A DNA stretch of 64,000 nucleotides from CADEDH01 sp963732695 (GCA_963732695.1 CAVTAP010000016.1:167820-231819), one strand, 5' to 3'. Numbered from the stretch's first letter, positions 8,928 to 18,393 are shown. A program made the numbers and translations. The notes: generated by a model from the letters alone, not told the origin.

Positions 8928-11900
8928 GGAGCGAGGATGAAGTCGCCGATGGCGATCTGGCCCGGGTTGTTGCCCGGTCGGACCCCGACGACGGTGATGG
9001 TGCTGGTCCCGATCCGGATGATCGTGTTGTTGTTGTTCCGGGTCAGGGTCACGGAGGTGGCGAAGTTCGAGGCCCGGATGCCGAGGGCGGTCAGGTCGAT
9101 ACGGTCCTGCCCGCCGGCCGGATCGGCGTCGAACCCGTTCACCGTGTCGGTGCCGAAGTTGGTCTCGAACCGGAGCACGTCGTTGCCGCCGTTGCCGTTC
9201 AGGGTGTCGTTGCCGGTCCCGCCGTTGAGCGTGTCGTCACCGGCCCCGCCCGCCAGGTTGTCGGCCCCGCCGCTGCCGTTGAGCACATCGACCGCGGCCG
9301 AGCCGACGATGGTGTCGGCCCCTCCGGCACCGTCGATGCTGGCGATGCCACCGACGGTCACGGTGCTGAAGTCGAAGGTGTCGCTCCCGCCGGTGCCGGC
9401 GATGGTGACCCCGGTGAACCCGTTGGCCGTTATCGCCTCGATCCCCGAGATCGAGCTGAGCCCGATCACGGCACCGTTGGCCGTGGCCTCGATGCGGTCG
9501 GTGCCGGCGCCCCCGGCCACGGCGTCGGTCCCGTCGCCCACGCCGAAGCGGATCACGTCGTCGCCGGCCCCGGTGTTGATGGTGTCGTTGCCGGCGCCGC
9601 CGACAGCGGTGTCGTCGCCCGCCCCCAGCGTCAGGATGTCGGCGCCACCCAGGCCCGAGGCCAGGTCGCGCCCGATGGTGCCGTTGAAGGTGTCGTTGCC
9701 GCCGGCGCCGACGAACAGGTCGCCCACGATGTTGGTGGTGGGGGCGGACACGACCACCTCGTTGGCTCCCCGGTTGTCGGTGAACAGCACCACCACCCGC
9801 AGCTTGCGGTTCACCTGGGCCTGGCCCGGCGTGAACGTGGGCCCGTTGGCCCCGGCGATGTTGGAGAAGGCACCGGTGCCGCCGACCGCGTTCTGCTGCC
9901 AGATGTAGGACAGGGTGACGCCCACCATCCCGTCGGCGTCGTTGATCCCGATCGTGCTGGCCGAGATGGCCGTGCCCTCCTGGGGCCAGGCCGCCTGCAG
10001 GGCATCGGCCAGCACCGGCACCCCGGTGGGCAGGTCGTTGACGTTGGTCACCGGCGCCGTGGTGGCCGAGGTGACGGTCTCCTGGGCCGGGAGGAGGCCC
10101 TGGTCGGTGTACCGGGCCACCACCCGCAGCGCCCGCCCGACCTGGGCGTCGTCGGGGGTGAAGATGGCACCCGTGCCCACGTCGGTCCACGTGCCGGGGG
10201 CCGTCTCGGCCTGCCAGGTCCAGGTGATGGGCCCGATCCCGTCGGGGTCGACGATCTGGGAGCTGGCCTGCAGCACCTGGTTCTCGGCGGGCGTGGTGTC
10301 GTTGATCGACACCGTGCCCGAGGCCGGGGTGTTCACGTAAAGGAAGCCCTTGCCCTTCAGGGGGAAGGAGGCCGGCGAACCGGGGGCGTTGTGGGTGAGG
10401 GTGAGCGTGGCCGTCTCGTCGCCGTTGTGGCTCGGGTTGAAGGTCACGAACACGGCACAGAAGCTGTCCGGGAGCACGAGCCCGCAGAAGTGGAACAGCT
10501 CGAAGTCGGCGGCGTCGGTGCCGGTGATCGACACGTCGCTCACGTCGAGATCGAACAGGCCGGTGTTGACCACGGTGACCGATTCGGTGGCCGAGCTCTG
10601 GCCCACCACCACCGTGCCGAAGTCGAACGTGGTGCCCGGGTCAGGGGTGACCTGGGCCGACGGGGTGACCGACACCAGAGACGAGCGGATGTCGCAGGTG
10701 CCTCGGACCGCTCCGGGGACCTCGCAGAAGCTGAGGGACTCGATGTTCCACAGGGTGTCGGTGCCGTCGGTGACGCCGCCACCGCCACCGCCACCGCCAC
10801 CGCCACCGCCACCGCCACCGCCACCGCCACCGCCGGCGAGGGTGACGTGGGTGACGGTCACGCTGCCGTCGCCATTGGGGGTGATCGTGTACTCGCCCTG
10901 GGGGAAGGCGAACTGGGCCACGTCGCGGTCGTTGCCGGCACCGGGGTTCACGACCTCCCGCACGGCCACGATGTGGCCGGGATCGACCAGGCCGGCGAAC
11001 ACGGCCTGCTGGAGGGTCTTGCCAGCCAGGTTGCCGGTCCAGCCCGGCCCGGTGGGCACATTCTCCAGCAACGGGGCCGTGGCGTACTCGGTAGCGGCGT
11101 CGGCCGGATCGGTGCGGACGCTGAGCCGCACGTTCAGGTAGCGGTCGCCGTCGATGATGTCGTTGCCGCCGCGACCCTCGATGGTGTCGCTGCCGGCCCC
11201 GCCGAGGAGGAGGTTGCCCTCGCCCCACACGAAGTCGCCGGTGAGCATGCAGTAGTTCGTGGCCGAGGCGGCCACGACGGTGGCCGTGGGCACGGTGTCG
11301 AGCGGGGGCATGATGGCCCGCAGCCCGGGGAGCCGGTCGATGCCGGCCTCGTCGAGGGCGTCGCAGCCGACGAAGCCGCCGCCCCCGAGCTGGCTGGGCA
11401 CGATGCTGTCGCCCCGGATCGTGTCGTTGAACTTCCAGCCCGAGAGGGCCTCGACCTCGTTGAACCGGTCCCGGGTCTCGTTGGCCGGTGGGGCGTTGAC
11501 GATGGGCAGCTCCAGGTCGGCGTCCATCGGCTGGGGGTCGCCCACCGAGGTGATCCAGTCCCAGCCGGAGGCGCCGGCGTTCTTCTCGACGCCGGGGCCG
11601 CCCACGCCGATGTCGTCGCCGCCCTCCATGTCGTAGTCGTCGTCGCCGCCCTGGCCGATGAGGATGTCGTGGCCGGGGAGGTTGTGGTCGTCGAAGAACA
11701 GGGTCGACGAGTCGCCGATGAGCAGGTCGGGCTGGTCGCCGCCCTCGGCCCAGTCGTTGCCGCCGTCGCCGAACACGGCGTCGATGCCCTGGCCGGCGAT
11801 GGCGAAGTCGTCGCCCGGGCCGCCGAAGGTCTCGTTGGCGTTGGCCCCGCCGTTGGTCACGTCGTTGCCGTCGCCGCCGATGATGATGTCGAGGCCGGGG

Positions 11901-14900
11901 CCGGAGTCGATGGCGTCGTCGCCGGGACCGCCCTTGAGGATGTCGTCGCCGGCCAGGTCGGTGATGATGTCATCGCCCTCACCGCCCAGCGGGATGTCGG
12001 CTCCGTCGCCGCCCTCGATGATGTCGTTGCCGGGGCCGCCCCAGAAGGTGTCGTTGTCGACACCGCCGAAGATGCGGTCGGCCGAGCCGGTGCCGTTGTA
12101 GACCGCTTGGCCGTTGATGCCGGCGGGATCGACGGAGTTGGAGGCCCGGTAGCGGACCTGCCAGGTGGGGCTGTTGAGCAGCAGCTTGTTCTCGTTGCAC
12201 TCCGACAGCGGATCGTCGGCCACCGAGCCGGCACCCCGGATGGTGCTGCCCGAGGGGGCGGGCCAGGTGATGCGGCTGAGCTCGAACTTGCAGTCGGCGG
12301 TGGCGAACGGGTCGGCCTTCAGCGAATGGGCGTTGGTGTTGCGCATGATCAGCTCGGCGAAGGAGTTGCCTTCGAGCTGGGTGCGCAGGTTCATGCCCGG
12401 GGTGCGGGCCAGGTAGTAGAACCGGTCGCCGTTCTGCAGGTTGGTGAGCTGGTTCTCGAACACGTAGTTGAAGGTGGAGCCGAGCAGGCCGCCGAACAGG
12501 TTCGTGCGCTCGGCCAGGCCGCCGATCCACAGGTCGATGTCGTCGACGCCGGTGATCGAGCTGGTCCCGCTGTTGGCAAAGGCGCCGGTGGAGAACATGA
12601 AATCGGCGGCGTCGGCCGGGGGCACGACGTCGTCGAGGGATTCGTCGCACCCGACCGGCACGTTGGTCTCGCCCGGATCACAGGCCGTCAGCGGGTCGTC
12701 GCCCAGCACGCCGTCGGGGCCGGGCAGCACGGTGCCGTTCACGATCTGGTCGGCGGCACGGCGCCGGCCCTCGATCGTGGTCTCTGCCGTCACCAACGGG
12801 TGGCGGCCGTAGGCGGCCACGAAGTTCACCAGCGACTCGGGGTGCTTGAGGGCCTGGCCGAAATCGACCCAGTTGTCGTACGGCACCACCTGGGCGTCGT
12901 TGGTGCGGTCGTGGATCTGGCGCCGCACCTGGTTGAGGGGCGGTATGCCCTCGGAGCGGGCCCGGGCCATGTTGAGGGCGGCCAGGTCGAGGGGGAGGCC
13001 GAGGAGGTTGTTGCGGAGGGTCTCGGTGACGAACTCGTCGATCTCCTGGCCCGTCTCGTCCGACAGGCCCATGATGATCGACCCCGCCGCGTCCCGGGAC
13101 GACAACGTCCCGGCGCTGCCGCCGTCGTGGTACGCAGCCGGGTTGAGGAACCCGTCGAGCAGGGCGATGTCGTTGCGGGTGCCGTCGGCGTTGAGGCGGG
13201 GGATGCTCTCGGTCAGCATCGAATGGCCGAAGCGGTAGACGGCGTGGGCGAACTCGGCGGTGATGGCCGGGTTCACATCGGTCTGGTTGAAGGCGAACGG
13301 TTCGAACGGGTTGATGGCCGGCTGCACCTTGCGGGCGAACTCCTCGAACACGAGGTGCTGGTACTCCATCTCGGTCACGAAGCGGGCCGCCTGGAACAGG
13401 CGCTCCCCGTTCCAGCCCCCGGCGCCGGCGGCCAGTTGCCAGTCGGCCAGGGTGGTGGTGCCGGAGTTGTCGTTGGCCAGGGTGCTCTTGATGTCGTCGA
13501 TCAGGCGGTCGTGCTCGGAGTGGAACACCTGATGGATGGCCTGGAGGGCGATGTTCTCGTTGCACCGCCCGTCACCGCAGATGGCGTGGAGGTCGAGCAG
13601 CTCGTCGTCGTAGGACCCGGTGGGCACCGTGTGGTCGAGGCTGCCGCCGGCCGTGTGGTCGCTGTCGGGGTTGAGCACCCCGGGCGACGAGAAGGTGGGA
13701 GCGGCCGAGTGGGCGATGTCGTTGAGGAAGGCGGTGTCGATGAAGCGGGCGTCGGCCGGGACCGCCACCGGGTGGGAGCGGTTGCCGGGCACGAGACCGG
13801 CGGTGGTGACGTACTGGGGCATCCCGTTGGTGTCGGGGTCGGTGGTGACGGCCGGCACGAACTTGCCGTAGGGATCGGTGGCGATCATCGGGATGTTGCC
13901 CACGTTGGCGTCGGTGAGCTGGAAGCCCAGCATCGAGGCGGCCTGTGCCTTGACCATGGCCCAGGTGGGGAGGCCGCCGTCGGACGACGACAGGAACTTG
14001 CCGGTCGACACCGGGTCGCCCGCCGTGTTCAGGGCGTACTCCCGGGTGAAGACCTGGTGGGAAGCGTGCGAGGTGTAGGTCTGGCTCTGGTCGACGAACG
14101 GGGTGTCGGTGTTGACAGCATTGCGCTTGCCGTCGTCGCCGGTGACGATCTTGCCCCGCGTGAGCACCATGAAGCGCTGGTCGGCCGGGAGATCGTCGCT
14201 GGTGCCGGGCGTGTGATCGGGGCCGGCGATGAGGGGATCGTCGGCCCGGAGGGGCACGAACACCGACCCGTTGCCACCGTTGGTGATCTTGTCGAGCCCG
14301 TGGTCGAAGAACTGGCCGAAGATGGTGAACAGCGAATTGAACGGCGGCGACAGGCCCACGTCGGTGGTGACGTTGGGGATGCTCAGCGTCTCGTGGGCCG
14401 GCACGCAGCCCTCGGGCACGCCGGGCGCGGTGCAGGGCACCACCCCGTCGTTGCCCTGGGTCCGCACGGGCGTGCCGGCGGCGGCCACGGCGGCCGGGTT
14501 GGTGGAGGTCTGATCGGAGATCAGATTGGAGACGAGGCGGGGCTCGGAGTCGACCACGGCGCCGCTGGTCTGGTTGTAGTTGGTCTGCCCCGGCGGGCCG
14601 ACGGGCCCGATCCCGGGCACGGTCGAGCCCTCCGCCGGGTGGTCGAACACGGGGTTGGTGAGGCGGGGGAAGGTCTTGTCGGCGGCGCCGTAGGTGCCCT
14701 GGGCCGGCTGCAGGTTGTTGCACGAGCCGTCGACCGTGCGCAGGCCGAACGAGAGCAGCGGGTTGGCGATCTGGTCGGGCCCGCTGCCCACCATCGCCTG
14801 GCAGTACACCGGGTCGTTCACCGGGTCGGGGTTGGTGCCGGCCAGCAGGGCGGCCGAGTGGTGCTCGGCGATCTTGATCTGCTGGAGGATGTACTCCAGG

Positions 14901-15052
14901 TCGGCCGGGGTGACGACGAACCCCTGGCCGACGGTGGCGGCTCCGGCGTCACCGATGGGCGGAGCGAGCATGGTGCCGCCAACCACGCTCACCGCCACCG
15001 TCAGGCTCACCAGCCGATGTCGTGCCCTGCCGCACTTCCGTGCCCCCAGCAT
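8924..15052 (-). CDS. Giant secreted animal-type haem peroxidase with RTX calcium-binding repeats
   Basis: 2042 residues. Signal peptide at 1-39. Peroxidase domain (about 45-850) with distal His251 in FGQFFDHGLD, the catalytic-Arg signature GDGRCNENIALQAIH (Arg496) with FHSEHDRL, and proximal His610 in YRFGHSM. Then about nine RTX nonapeptide blocks (GGxGxDxhx type, about 990-1180), a run of about 22 glycines, a choice-of-anchor-D-like beta domain (VVVGQSSATESVTVVNTG), two Ig-like PDG repeats (WTWQAETAPGTW; YIWQQNAVGG) and a second RTX block to the C-terminus. Bacterial peroxidase-RTX proteins are exported, probably by type I-like or Sec routes, fold with calcium and act outside the cell. It is first in an operon with the sigma factor. 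A perfect palindrome sits just upstream of the start, which has GTGAGAAACC before ATG. Confidence 0.9.
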   Translation of the reverse strand: MLGARKCGRARHRLVSLTVAVSVVGGTMLAPPIGDAGAATVGQGFVVTPADLEYILQQIKIAEHHSAALLAGTNPDPVNDPVYCQAMVGSGPDQIANPLLSFGLRTVDGSCNNLQPAQGTYGAADKTFPRLTNPVFDHPAEGSTVPGIGPVGPPGQTNYNQTSGAVVDSEPRLVSNLISDQTSTNPAAVAAAGTPVRTQGNDGVVPCTAPGVPEGCVPAHETLSIPNVTTDVGLSPPFNSLFTIFGQFFDHGLDKITNGGNGSVFVPLRADDPLIAGPDHTPGTSDDLPADQRFMVLTRGKIVTGDDGKRNAVNTDTPFVDQSQTYTSHASHQVFTREYALNTAGDPVSTGKFLSSSDGGLPTWAMVKAQAASMLGFQLTDANVGNIPMIATDPYGKFVPAVTTDPDTNGMPQYVTTAGLVPGNRSHPVAVPADARFIDTAFLNDIAHSAAPTFSSPGVLNPDSDHTAGGSLDHTVPTGSYDDELLDLHAICGDGRCNENIALQAIHQVFHSEHDRLIDDIKSTLANDNSGTTTLADWQLAAGAGGWNGERLFQAARFVTEMEYQHLVFEEFARKVQPAINPFEPFAFNQTDVNPAITAEFAHAVYRFGHSMLTESIPRLNADGTRNDIALLDGFLNPAAYHDGGSAGTLSSRDAAGSIIMGLSDETGQEIDEFVTETLRNNLLGLPLDLAALNMARARSEGIPPLNQVRRQIHDRTNDAQVVPYDNWVDFGQALKHPESLVNFVAAYGRHPLVTAETTIEGRRRAADQIVNGTVLPGPDGVLGDDPLTACDPGETNVPVGCDESLDDVVPPADAADFMFSTGAFANSGTSSITGVDDIDLWIGGLAERTNLFGGLLGSTFNYVFENQLTNLQNGDRFYYLARTPGMNLRTQLEGNSFAELIMRNTNAHSLKADPFATADCKFELSRITWPAPSGSTIRGAGSVADDPLSECNENKLLLNSPTWQVRYRASNSVDPAGINGQAVYNGTGSADRIFGGVDNDTFWGGPGNDIIEGGDGADIPLGGEGDDIITDLAGDDILKGGPGDDAIDSGPGLDIIIGGDGNDVTNGGANANETFGGPGDDFAIAGQGIDAVFGDGGNDWAEGGDQPDLLIGDSSTLFFDDHNLPGHDILIGQGGDDDYDMEGGDDIGVGGPGVEKNAGASGWDWITSVGDPQPMDADLELPIVNAPPANETRDRFNEVEALSGWKFNDTIRGDSIVPSQLGGGGFVGCDALDEAGIDRLPGLRAIMPPLDTVPTATVVAASATNYCMLTGDFVWGEGNLLLGGAGSDTIEGRGGNDIIDGDRYLNVRLSVRTDPADAATEYATAPLLENVPTGPGWTGNLAGKTLQQAVFAGLVDPGHIVAVREVVNPGAGNDRDVAQFAFPQGEYTITPNGDGSVTVTHVTLAGGGGGGGGGGGGGGGGGGGGVTDGTDTLWNIESLSFCEVPGAVRGTCDIRSSLVSVTPSAQVTPDPGTTFDFGTVVVGQSSATESVTVVNTGLFDLDVSDVSITGTDAADFELFHFCGLVLPDSFCAVFVTFNPSHNGDETATLTLTHNAPGSPASFPLKGKGFLYVNTPASGTVSINDTTPAENQVLQASSQIVDPDGIGPITWTWQAETAPGTWTDVGTGAIFTPDDAQVGRALRVVARYTDQGLLPAQETVTSATTAPVTNVNDLPTGVPVLADALQAAWPQEGTAISASTIGINDADGMVGVTLSYIWQQNAVGGTGAFSNIAGANGPTFTPGQAQVNRKLRVVVLFTDNRGANEVVVSAPTTNIVGDLFVGAGGNDTFNGTIGRDLASGLGGADILTLGAGDDTAVGGAGNDTINTGAGDDVIRFGVGDGTDAVAGGAGTDRIEATANGAVIGLSSISGIEAITANGFTGVTIAGTGGSDTFDFSTVTVGGIASIDGAGGADTIVGSAAVDVLNGSGGADNLAGGAGDDTLNGGTGNDTLNGNGGNDVLRFETNFGTDTVNGFDADPAGGQDRIDLTALGIRASNFATSVTLTRNNNNTIIRIGTSTITVVGVRPGNNPGQIAIGDFILAP
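10775..10834. repeat. (GCCACC)n microsatellite encoding a polyglycine run
   Basis: A 60-bp hexanucleotide tract of alternating GCC and ACC. In the leftward peroxidase-RTX gene it is read as GGT/GGC and gives about 22 consecutive glycines between the first RTX block and the beta-sandwich domains. Hexanucleotide length changes keep the frame, so the tract may vary in length between strains as a flexible linker. Confidence 0.9.
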
Positions 15053-15060
15053 GGTTTCTC

Positions 15061-15089
15061 ACTTTCGGTGGTCGAATCTCACCGAAAGT
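15061..15089. promoter_or_regulatory. Perfect palindrome in front of the peroxidase operon (operator or 5'-UTR hairpin)
   Basis: ACTTTCGGTG (15061-15070) and its exact reverse complement CACCGAAAGT (15080-15089) are separated by 9 nt. The proximal arm ends 8 nt upstream of the peroxidase start codon and overlaps the ribosome-binding region. It could be a dimeric regulator site or an mRNA hairpin that hides the ribosome-binding site. The regulator is unknown. Confidence 0.6.
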
Positions 15090-15198
15090 AAAGTGCGCTC
15101 GCCGGTCACGACATGGGCGGCGCTCCTGGTGCCCCTGCGCCGTCCGGCCCATGCGCAGCACCGTCACCGACCCCGCCCCGTATCGCCTCCGACCGCCA

Positions 15199-15245
15199 AA
15201 CTCGGTGGACTTTTGGCCACATGCTGATCAAAAGTTCACCGAGTT
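15199..15245 (-). terminator. Long inverted repeat after the excalibur-like gene, terminator-like
   Basis: Arms of 17 bp (15199-15215 and 15229-15245) match at 16 of 17 positions around a 13-nt loop. It starts 32 bp downstream of the stop of the leftward gene at 15278 and is followed on that strand by TTTGG. Position suggests a terminator. There is no long U tract, so a regulatory site for the peroxidase operon is an alternative. Confidence 0.45.
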
Positions 15246-15277
15246 CGTTCGTGGTGCACCTTTGGTCGGCCCCTGGC

Positions 15278-16018
15278 CTACTCGCAGCCGATCCCGTCGT
15301 GGTCGGCGTCGAGACCGTAGGGATCACCGTCGACGACCTGGACGGGGCCCCGGACGTACGACGGCCCGTTGCCGGAGCCACCGGCGCAGTCGACGTCGGA
15401 GTCGATCGGCACGCAGGCGCCGGTGTAGTTGGGGCTGCACGCTCCGACCAGCGGCTTGACGGCGACACTGGTGGACGGGGCGGCGGTCGTCGGCGTCTTG
15501 GTCGTGGGCGTTCTGGTCGTGGGCGTCCTGGTGGTCGGAGGCTGGGTGGTCGCCGACGCCGACGTGGTCGGGGCCTCGGTGGTCGGCGGCAGCGTCGTGT
15601 GGGCGGCCGTCGTCGGTGCCTCGGTGGCCTGTACTTCGGTGGCGACCGCGGTGACAGCAACCGTGGTGACCGTGGACGACGGCTCCTCGTCGACCGGCGT
15701 GGACGAGCCGGAGCCGGCTACGACCCGGTCGTCAGGCGGAGACGACAGGGCGGCGGCCACTCCGACGAGGGCGAACAGGCCCGCCGCGGCGGGCACCAGC
15801 ACCTTCGGGCGGCGCCAGCCCGGCGCCCGGCCACCGCCGGCGAGCGCCGCCGGCCGGGGCTGAAGGATCGGGTTCGGCGGCGGGGGCTGCGACGCCTGGC
15901 CGGGCGGCAACGGGTGACGCACGTGGGTCGTCCATTGCTCGCCGTCCCACCAGCGCTGCCAGCCTGGACGCGAACGGTCGTCGTACCACCCCGCCGGGTG
16001 GGGGGAAGACATGGTCAT
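15278..16018 (-). CDS. DUF2510 / excalibur-like calcium-binding membrane protein
   Basis: About 246 residues from the ATG at 16018. N-terminal DUF2510 motif (PAGWYDDRSRPGWQRWWDG, ending WTTH), one transmembrane helix (VLVPAAAGLFALVGVAAAL), a Thr/Pro-rich stalk with repeated PTTRTPTT units, and a C-terminal excalibur-type domain. The last has four cysteines and the calcium-loop-like ending GLDADHDGIGCE. Excalibur domains occur at the C-terminus of secreted nucleases and surface proteins of Gram-positive bacteria. An upstream ATG at 16099 keeps the frame open but adds residues without homology to DUF2510 proteins. It is divergent from the PhyH-type gene. Confidence 0.8.
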   Translation of the reverse strand: MTMSSPHPAGWYDDRSRPGWQRWWDGEQWTTHVRHPLPPGQASQPPPPNPILQPRPAALAGGGRAPGWRRPKVLVPAAAGLFALVGVAAALSSPPDDRVVAGSGSSTPVDEEPSSTVTTVAVTAVATEVQATEAPTTAAHTTLPPTTEAPTTSASATTQPPTTRTPTTRTPTTKTPTTAAPSTSVAVKPLVGACSPNYTGACVPIDSDVDCAGGSGNGPSYVRGPVQVVDGDPYGLDADHDGIGCE

Positions 16019-16188
16019 GCGTGGTGCCCCCTGCCATTGACCTGCTCCATCGACCGTATCGAGCCATCCCTGACGGTCTGCTGGGCGATGTTGCTGCAAC
16101 GACCGGCTCCACCCCGCGGCCCCAAGGGGCGGGGGTGGAGGCGGCCAACTACCATCGCCCTCAGGACGCAGTGACGAAAGAACGCACC

Positions 16189-16989
16189 ATGCCTCTGACC
16201 GACGATCAGCTCACCCAGTTCCATCGCGACGGCTACCTGTTCTTCCCGGGAACCTTCAGCCCGGAGGAGGCCGCCGTGCTGCGGTCCGAGTCGGACCGGC
16301 TCTACGCCATGGACCGGGAGGAGGTGTGGCGGGAGTCCTCGGGCGCGCCCCGTACCGCCTTCGCCGCCCACACCTACTCCGATCCGTTCAGCCGCCTGGG
16401 TCGCCACCCCCGCCTCATCGGGCCGGTGGAGCAGATCCTGGGCGGTCAGGTGTACATGCACCAGTACAAGGTGAACGCCAAGGCCGCCTTCGACGGCGAG
16501 GTGTGGCAGTGGCATCAGGACTACGGCACCTGGCAGCGCGACGACGAGATGCCCGAACCGCTGGCCATGAACATCGCCGTCTTCCTCGACGACGTCACCG
16601 CCGCCAACGGCCCCCTGCTGTTCATCCCCGGCAGCCACCGGGAGGGTGTCTACGAGGCCGGCCACGATCTGGCCACCACCTCCTATCCCCTGTGGACGCT
16701 CGACCGGGCCACGATCACCCGACTGGCCGAGCGGGGCGGAATCGTGGCCCCCACCGGCCCCGCCGGCTCCGTGCTCATGTTCCACGGCTGCATGGTGCAC
16801 GCCAGCCCGCCCAACATCAGCCCGTTCGGCCGGGTGATCGTGTACCTGTCGCTGTGCCGGGTCGACAACCACATCCGCCGGTTCAAGCGGGCCGAGTGGA
16901 TCGCCCACCGGGACTTCACCCCCATCGAGCCCCTGGCCGACGACTGTCTGACCGAGCTGGTGGCGGGCGGACCGGCGGTCGCCCGATGA
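16189..16989 (+). CDS. Phytanoyl-CoA dioxygenase family (ectoine-hydroxylase-like) enzyme
   Basis: A 266-residue Fe(II)/2-oxoglutarate dioxygenase. The iron-binding facial triad is His and Asp of WQWHQDYGTWQ, and the distal His of MFHGCMVHASPPN. GPLLFIPGSHREG and the HQD-Y-G-T-W context resemble EctD, but no ectoine synthesis genes are near, so another small substrate is likely. I chose ATG at 16189 (MPLTDDQLTQFHRDGYLFF), the usual family N-terminus, over the longer open frame. The stop overlaps the next ATG by 4 bp (ATGA), so this gene and the SAF dehydrogenase form one operon. Confidence 0.85.
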   Translation: MPLTDDQLTQFHRDGYLFFPGTFSPEEAAVLRSESDRLYAMDREEVWRESSGAPRTAFAAHTYSDPFSRLGRHPRLIGPVEQILGGQVYMHQYKVNAKAAFDGEVWQWHQDYGTWQRDDEMPEPLAMNIAVFLDDVTAANGPLLFIPGSHREGVYEAGHDLATTSYPLWTLDRATITRLAERGGIVAPTGPAGSVLMFHGCMVHASPPNISPFGRVIVYLSLCRVDNHIRRFKRAEWIAHRDFTPIEPLADDCLTELVAGGPAVAR

Positions 16990-18287
16990 ACCTCCATACC
17001 CTGGCCGCCGCCCGGGCCGCCGCCGGCAACCCGGTCCGGGTTGGCCTGATCGGGGCCGGCAAGTTCGGCTCCATGTTCCTGGCCCAGGTGCCCCACTCCC
17101 CACTGCAGGTCACGGCCATCGCCGACCTCGACGTCGACCGGGCCCGCCGAGCCTGCGCCGAGGTGGGCTGGGCACAAGCCGCCATCGATGCCTGCGCCTT
17201 CACCGACTCGGCCGACGCCCTCCTGGCCCGGCCCGACGTGGAGGTGGTGGTGGAGGCCACCGGCAACCCCGTGGTGGGGGTCGACCACGCCCTGGCCTGC
17301 TTCGCCGCCGGCAAGCACCTGGTGGCGGTCAACGTGGAGGCCGACGCCCTGGTCGGCCCGGTCCTCAGTGAGGCGGCGGCCCAGGCCGGCGTGGTGTACT
17401 CCCTGGCCTACGGCGACCAGCCGGCCCTGGTGTGCGAGATGGTGGACTGGGCCCGGGCCTGCGGGTTCGAGGTGGTGGCGGCGGGCAAGGGGACCAAGCA
17501 CCACCCCAGCTACCACGCCTCCACCCCCGACACGATCTGGGACCACTACGGTCTCACGGCCGAGCAGGCGGCGTCCGCCGGCATGAACAGCCAGATGTTC
17601 AACTCGTTCCTCGACGGCACCAAGTCGGGCATCGAGATGTGCGCCATCGCCAACGCCGCCGGCCTGGCCCCCGCCCCCGGCGGGCTCGAGTTCCCGCCCT
17701 GCGGGGTCGACGACCTGCCCCACGTGCTTCGGCCCACCGCCGACGGCGGCCTGCTGCACCACAAGGGCCAGGTGGAGGTGGTCTCCAGCCTGGAGCGGGA
17801 CTTCCGCCCCGTGTTCCGGGACCTGCGGTGGGGCGTGTACGTGGTGCTGGAGGCCCCCAGCCCCTACGCCGCTGCCTGCTTCGCCCAGTACGGCATGCAC
17901 ACCGACGCCAGCGGCCGCTACGCCGCCATGTACAAGCCGTACCACCTGATCGGCCTGGAGCTGAACATCTCGATCCTGTCGGCCGCCCTCCGGGCCGAAC
18001 CCACGGGCCAGGCCCGCCAGTGGCTGGGCGACGTGGTGGCGGTGGCCAAGCGGCCCCTGCGGGCAGGCGAGATGCTCGACGGCGAGGGCGGCTTCACGGT
18101 GTGGGGCCGGCTGATGCCGGCCGCCGACTCCCGGGCCCTGGGCGGCCTGCCCATCGGGCTGGCCCACGGGGTGGAGCTCACGGCCGACGTGGCCGCCGGC
18201 CAACCCGTGCGGTGGAGCGACGTGGCGGTAAAAGAAGAGCGGGCCGCCCACCGTCTGCGGCGCCAGCTCGAAGCCACCGGCCGCTAG
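16986..18287 (+). CDS. Homoserine-dehydrogenase-like oxidoreductase with C-terminal SAF domain (COG4091 type)
   Basis: 433 residues. An N-terminal NAD(P)-binding Rossmann fold (RVGLIGAGKFGSMFL, residues about 17-31) is followed by the middle domain of the predicted homoserine-dehydrogenase-like family (GKGTKHHPSYHASTPDTIW) and a C-terminal SAF-like domain (AKRPLRAGEMLDGEGG). Related proteins act in pathways of branched or rare sugar acids and other hydroxy acids, so a dehydrogenase step on the product of the preceding dioxygenase is plausible but not shown. The ATG overlaps the previous stop. Confidence 0.8.
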   Translation: MNLHTLAAARAAAGNPVRVGLIGAGKFGSMFLAQVPHSPLQVTAIADLDVDRARRACAEVGWAQAAIDACAFTDSADALLARPDVEVVVEATGNPVVGVDHALACFAAGKHLVAVNVEADALVGPVLSEAAAQAGVVYSLAYGDQPALVCEMVDWARACGFEVVAAGKGTKHHPSYHASTPDTIWDHYGLTAEQAASAGMNSQMFNSFLDGTKSGIEMCAIANAAGLAPAPGGLEFPPCGVDDLPHVLRPTADGGLLHHKGQVEVVSSLERDFRPVFRDLRWGVYVVLEAPSPYAAACFAQYGMHTDASGRYAAMYKPYHLIGLELNISILSAALRAEPTGQARQWLGDVVAVAKRPLRAGEMLDGEGGFTVWGRLMPAADSRALGGLPIGLAHGVELTADVAAGQPVRWSDVAVKEERAAHRLRRQLEATGR

Positions 18288-18393
18288 CCCACCCCGGCGG
18301 CATTCCCGGGCGCCGCCGGCGGCCGCCAACGGGCGCCGCCACGGTGCTTCGTCGTAGGCTGGCGGCACAAGAAGCCCACAAGGGGGTCAGATC

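Noticed and set aside
10391..15091. 1566-codon open frame on the plus strand opposite the peroxidase-RTX gene
   Set aside because: It is the antisense shadow of a real, motif-rich gene. Long antisense frames are expected at this GC content, and it has no recognisable domain.
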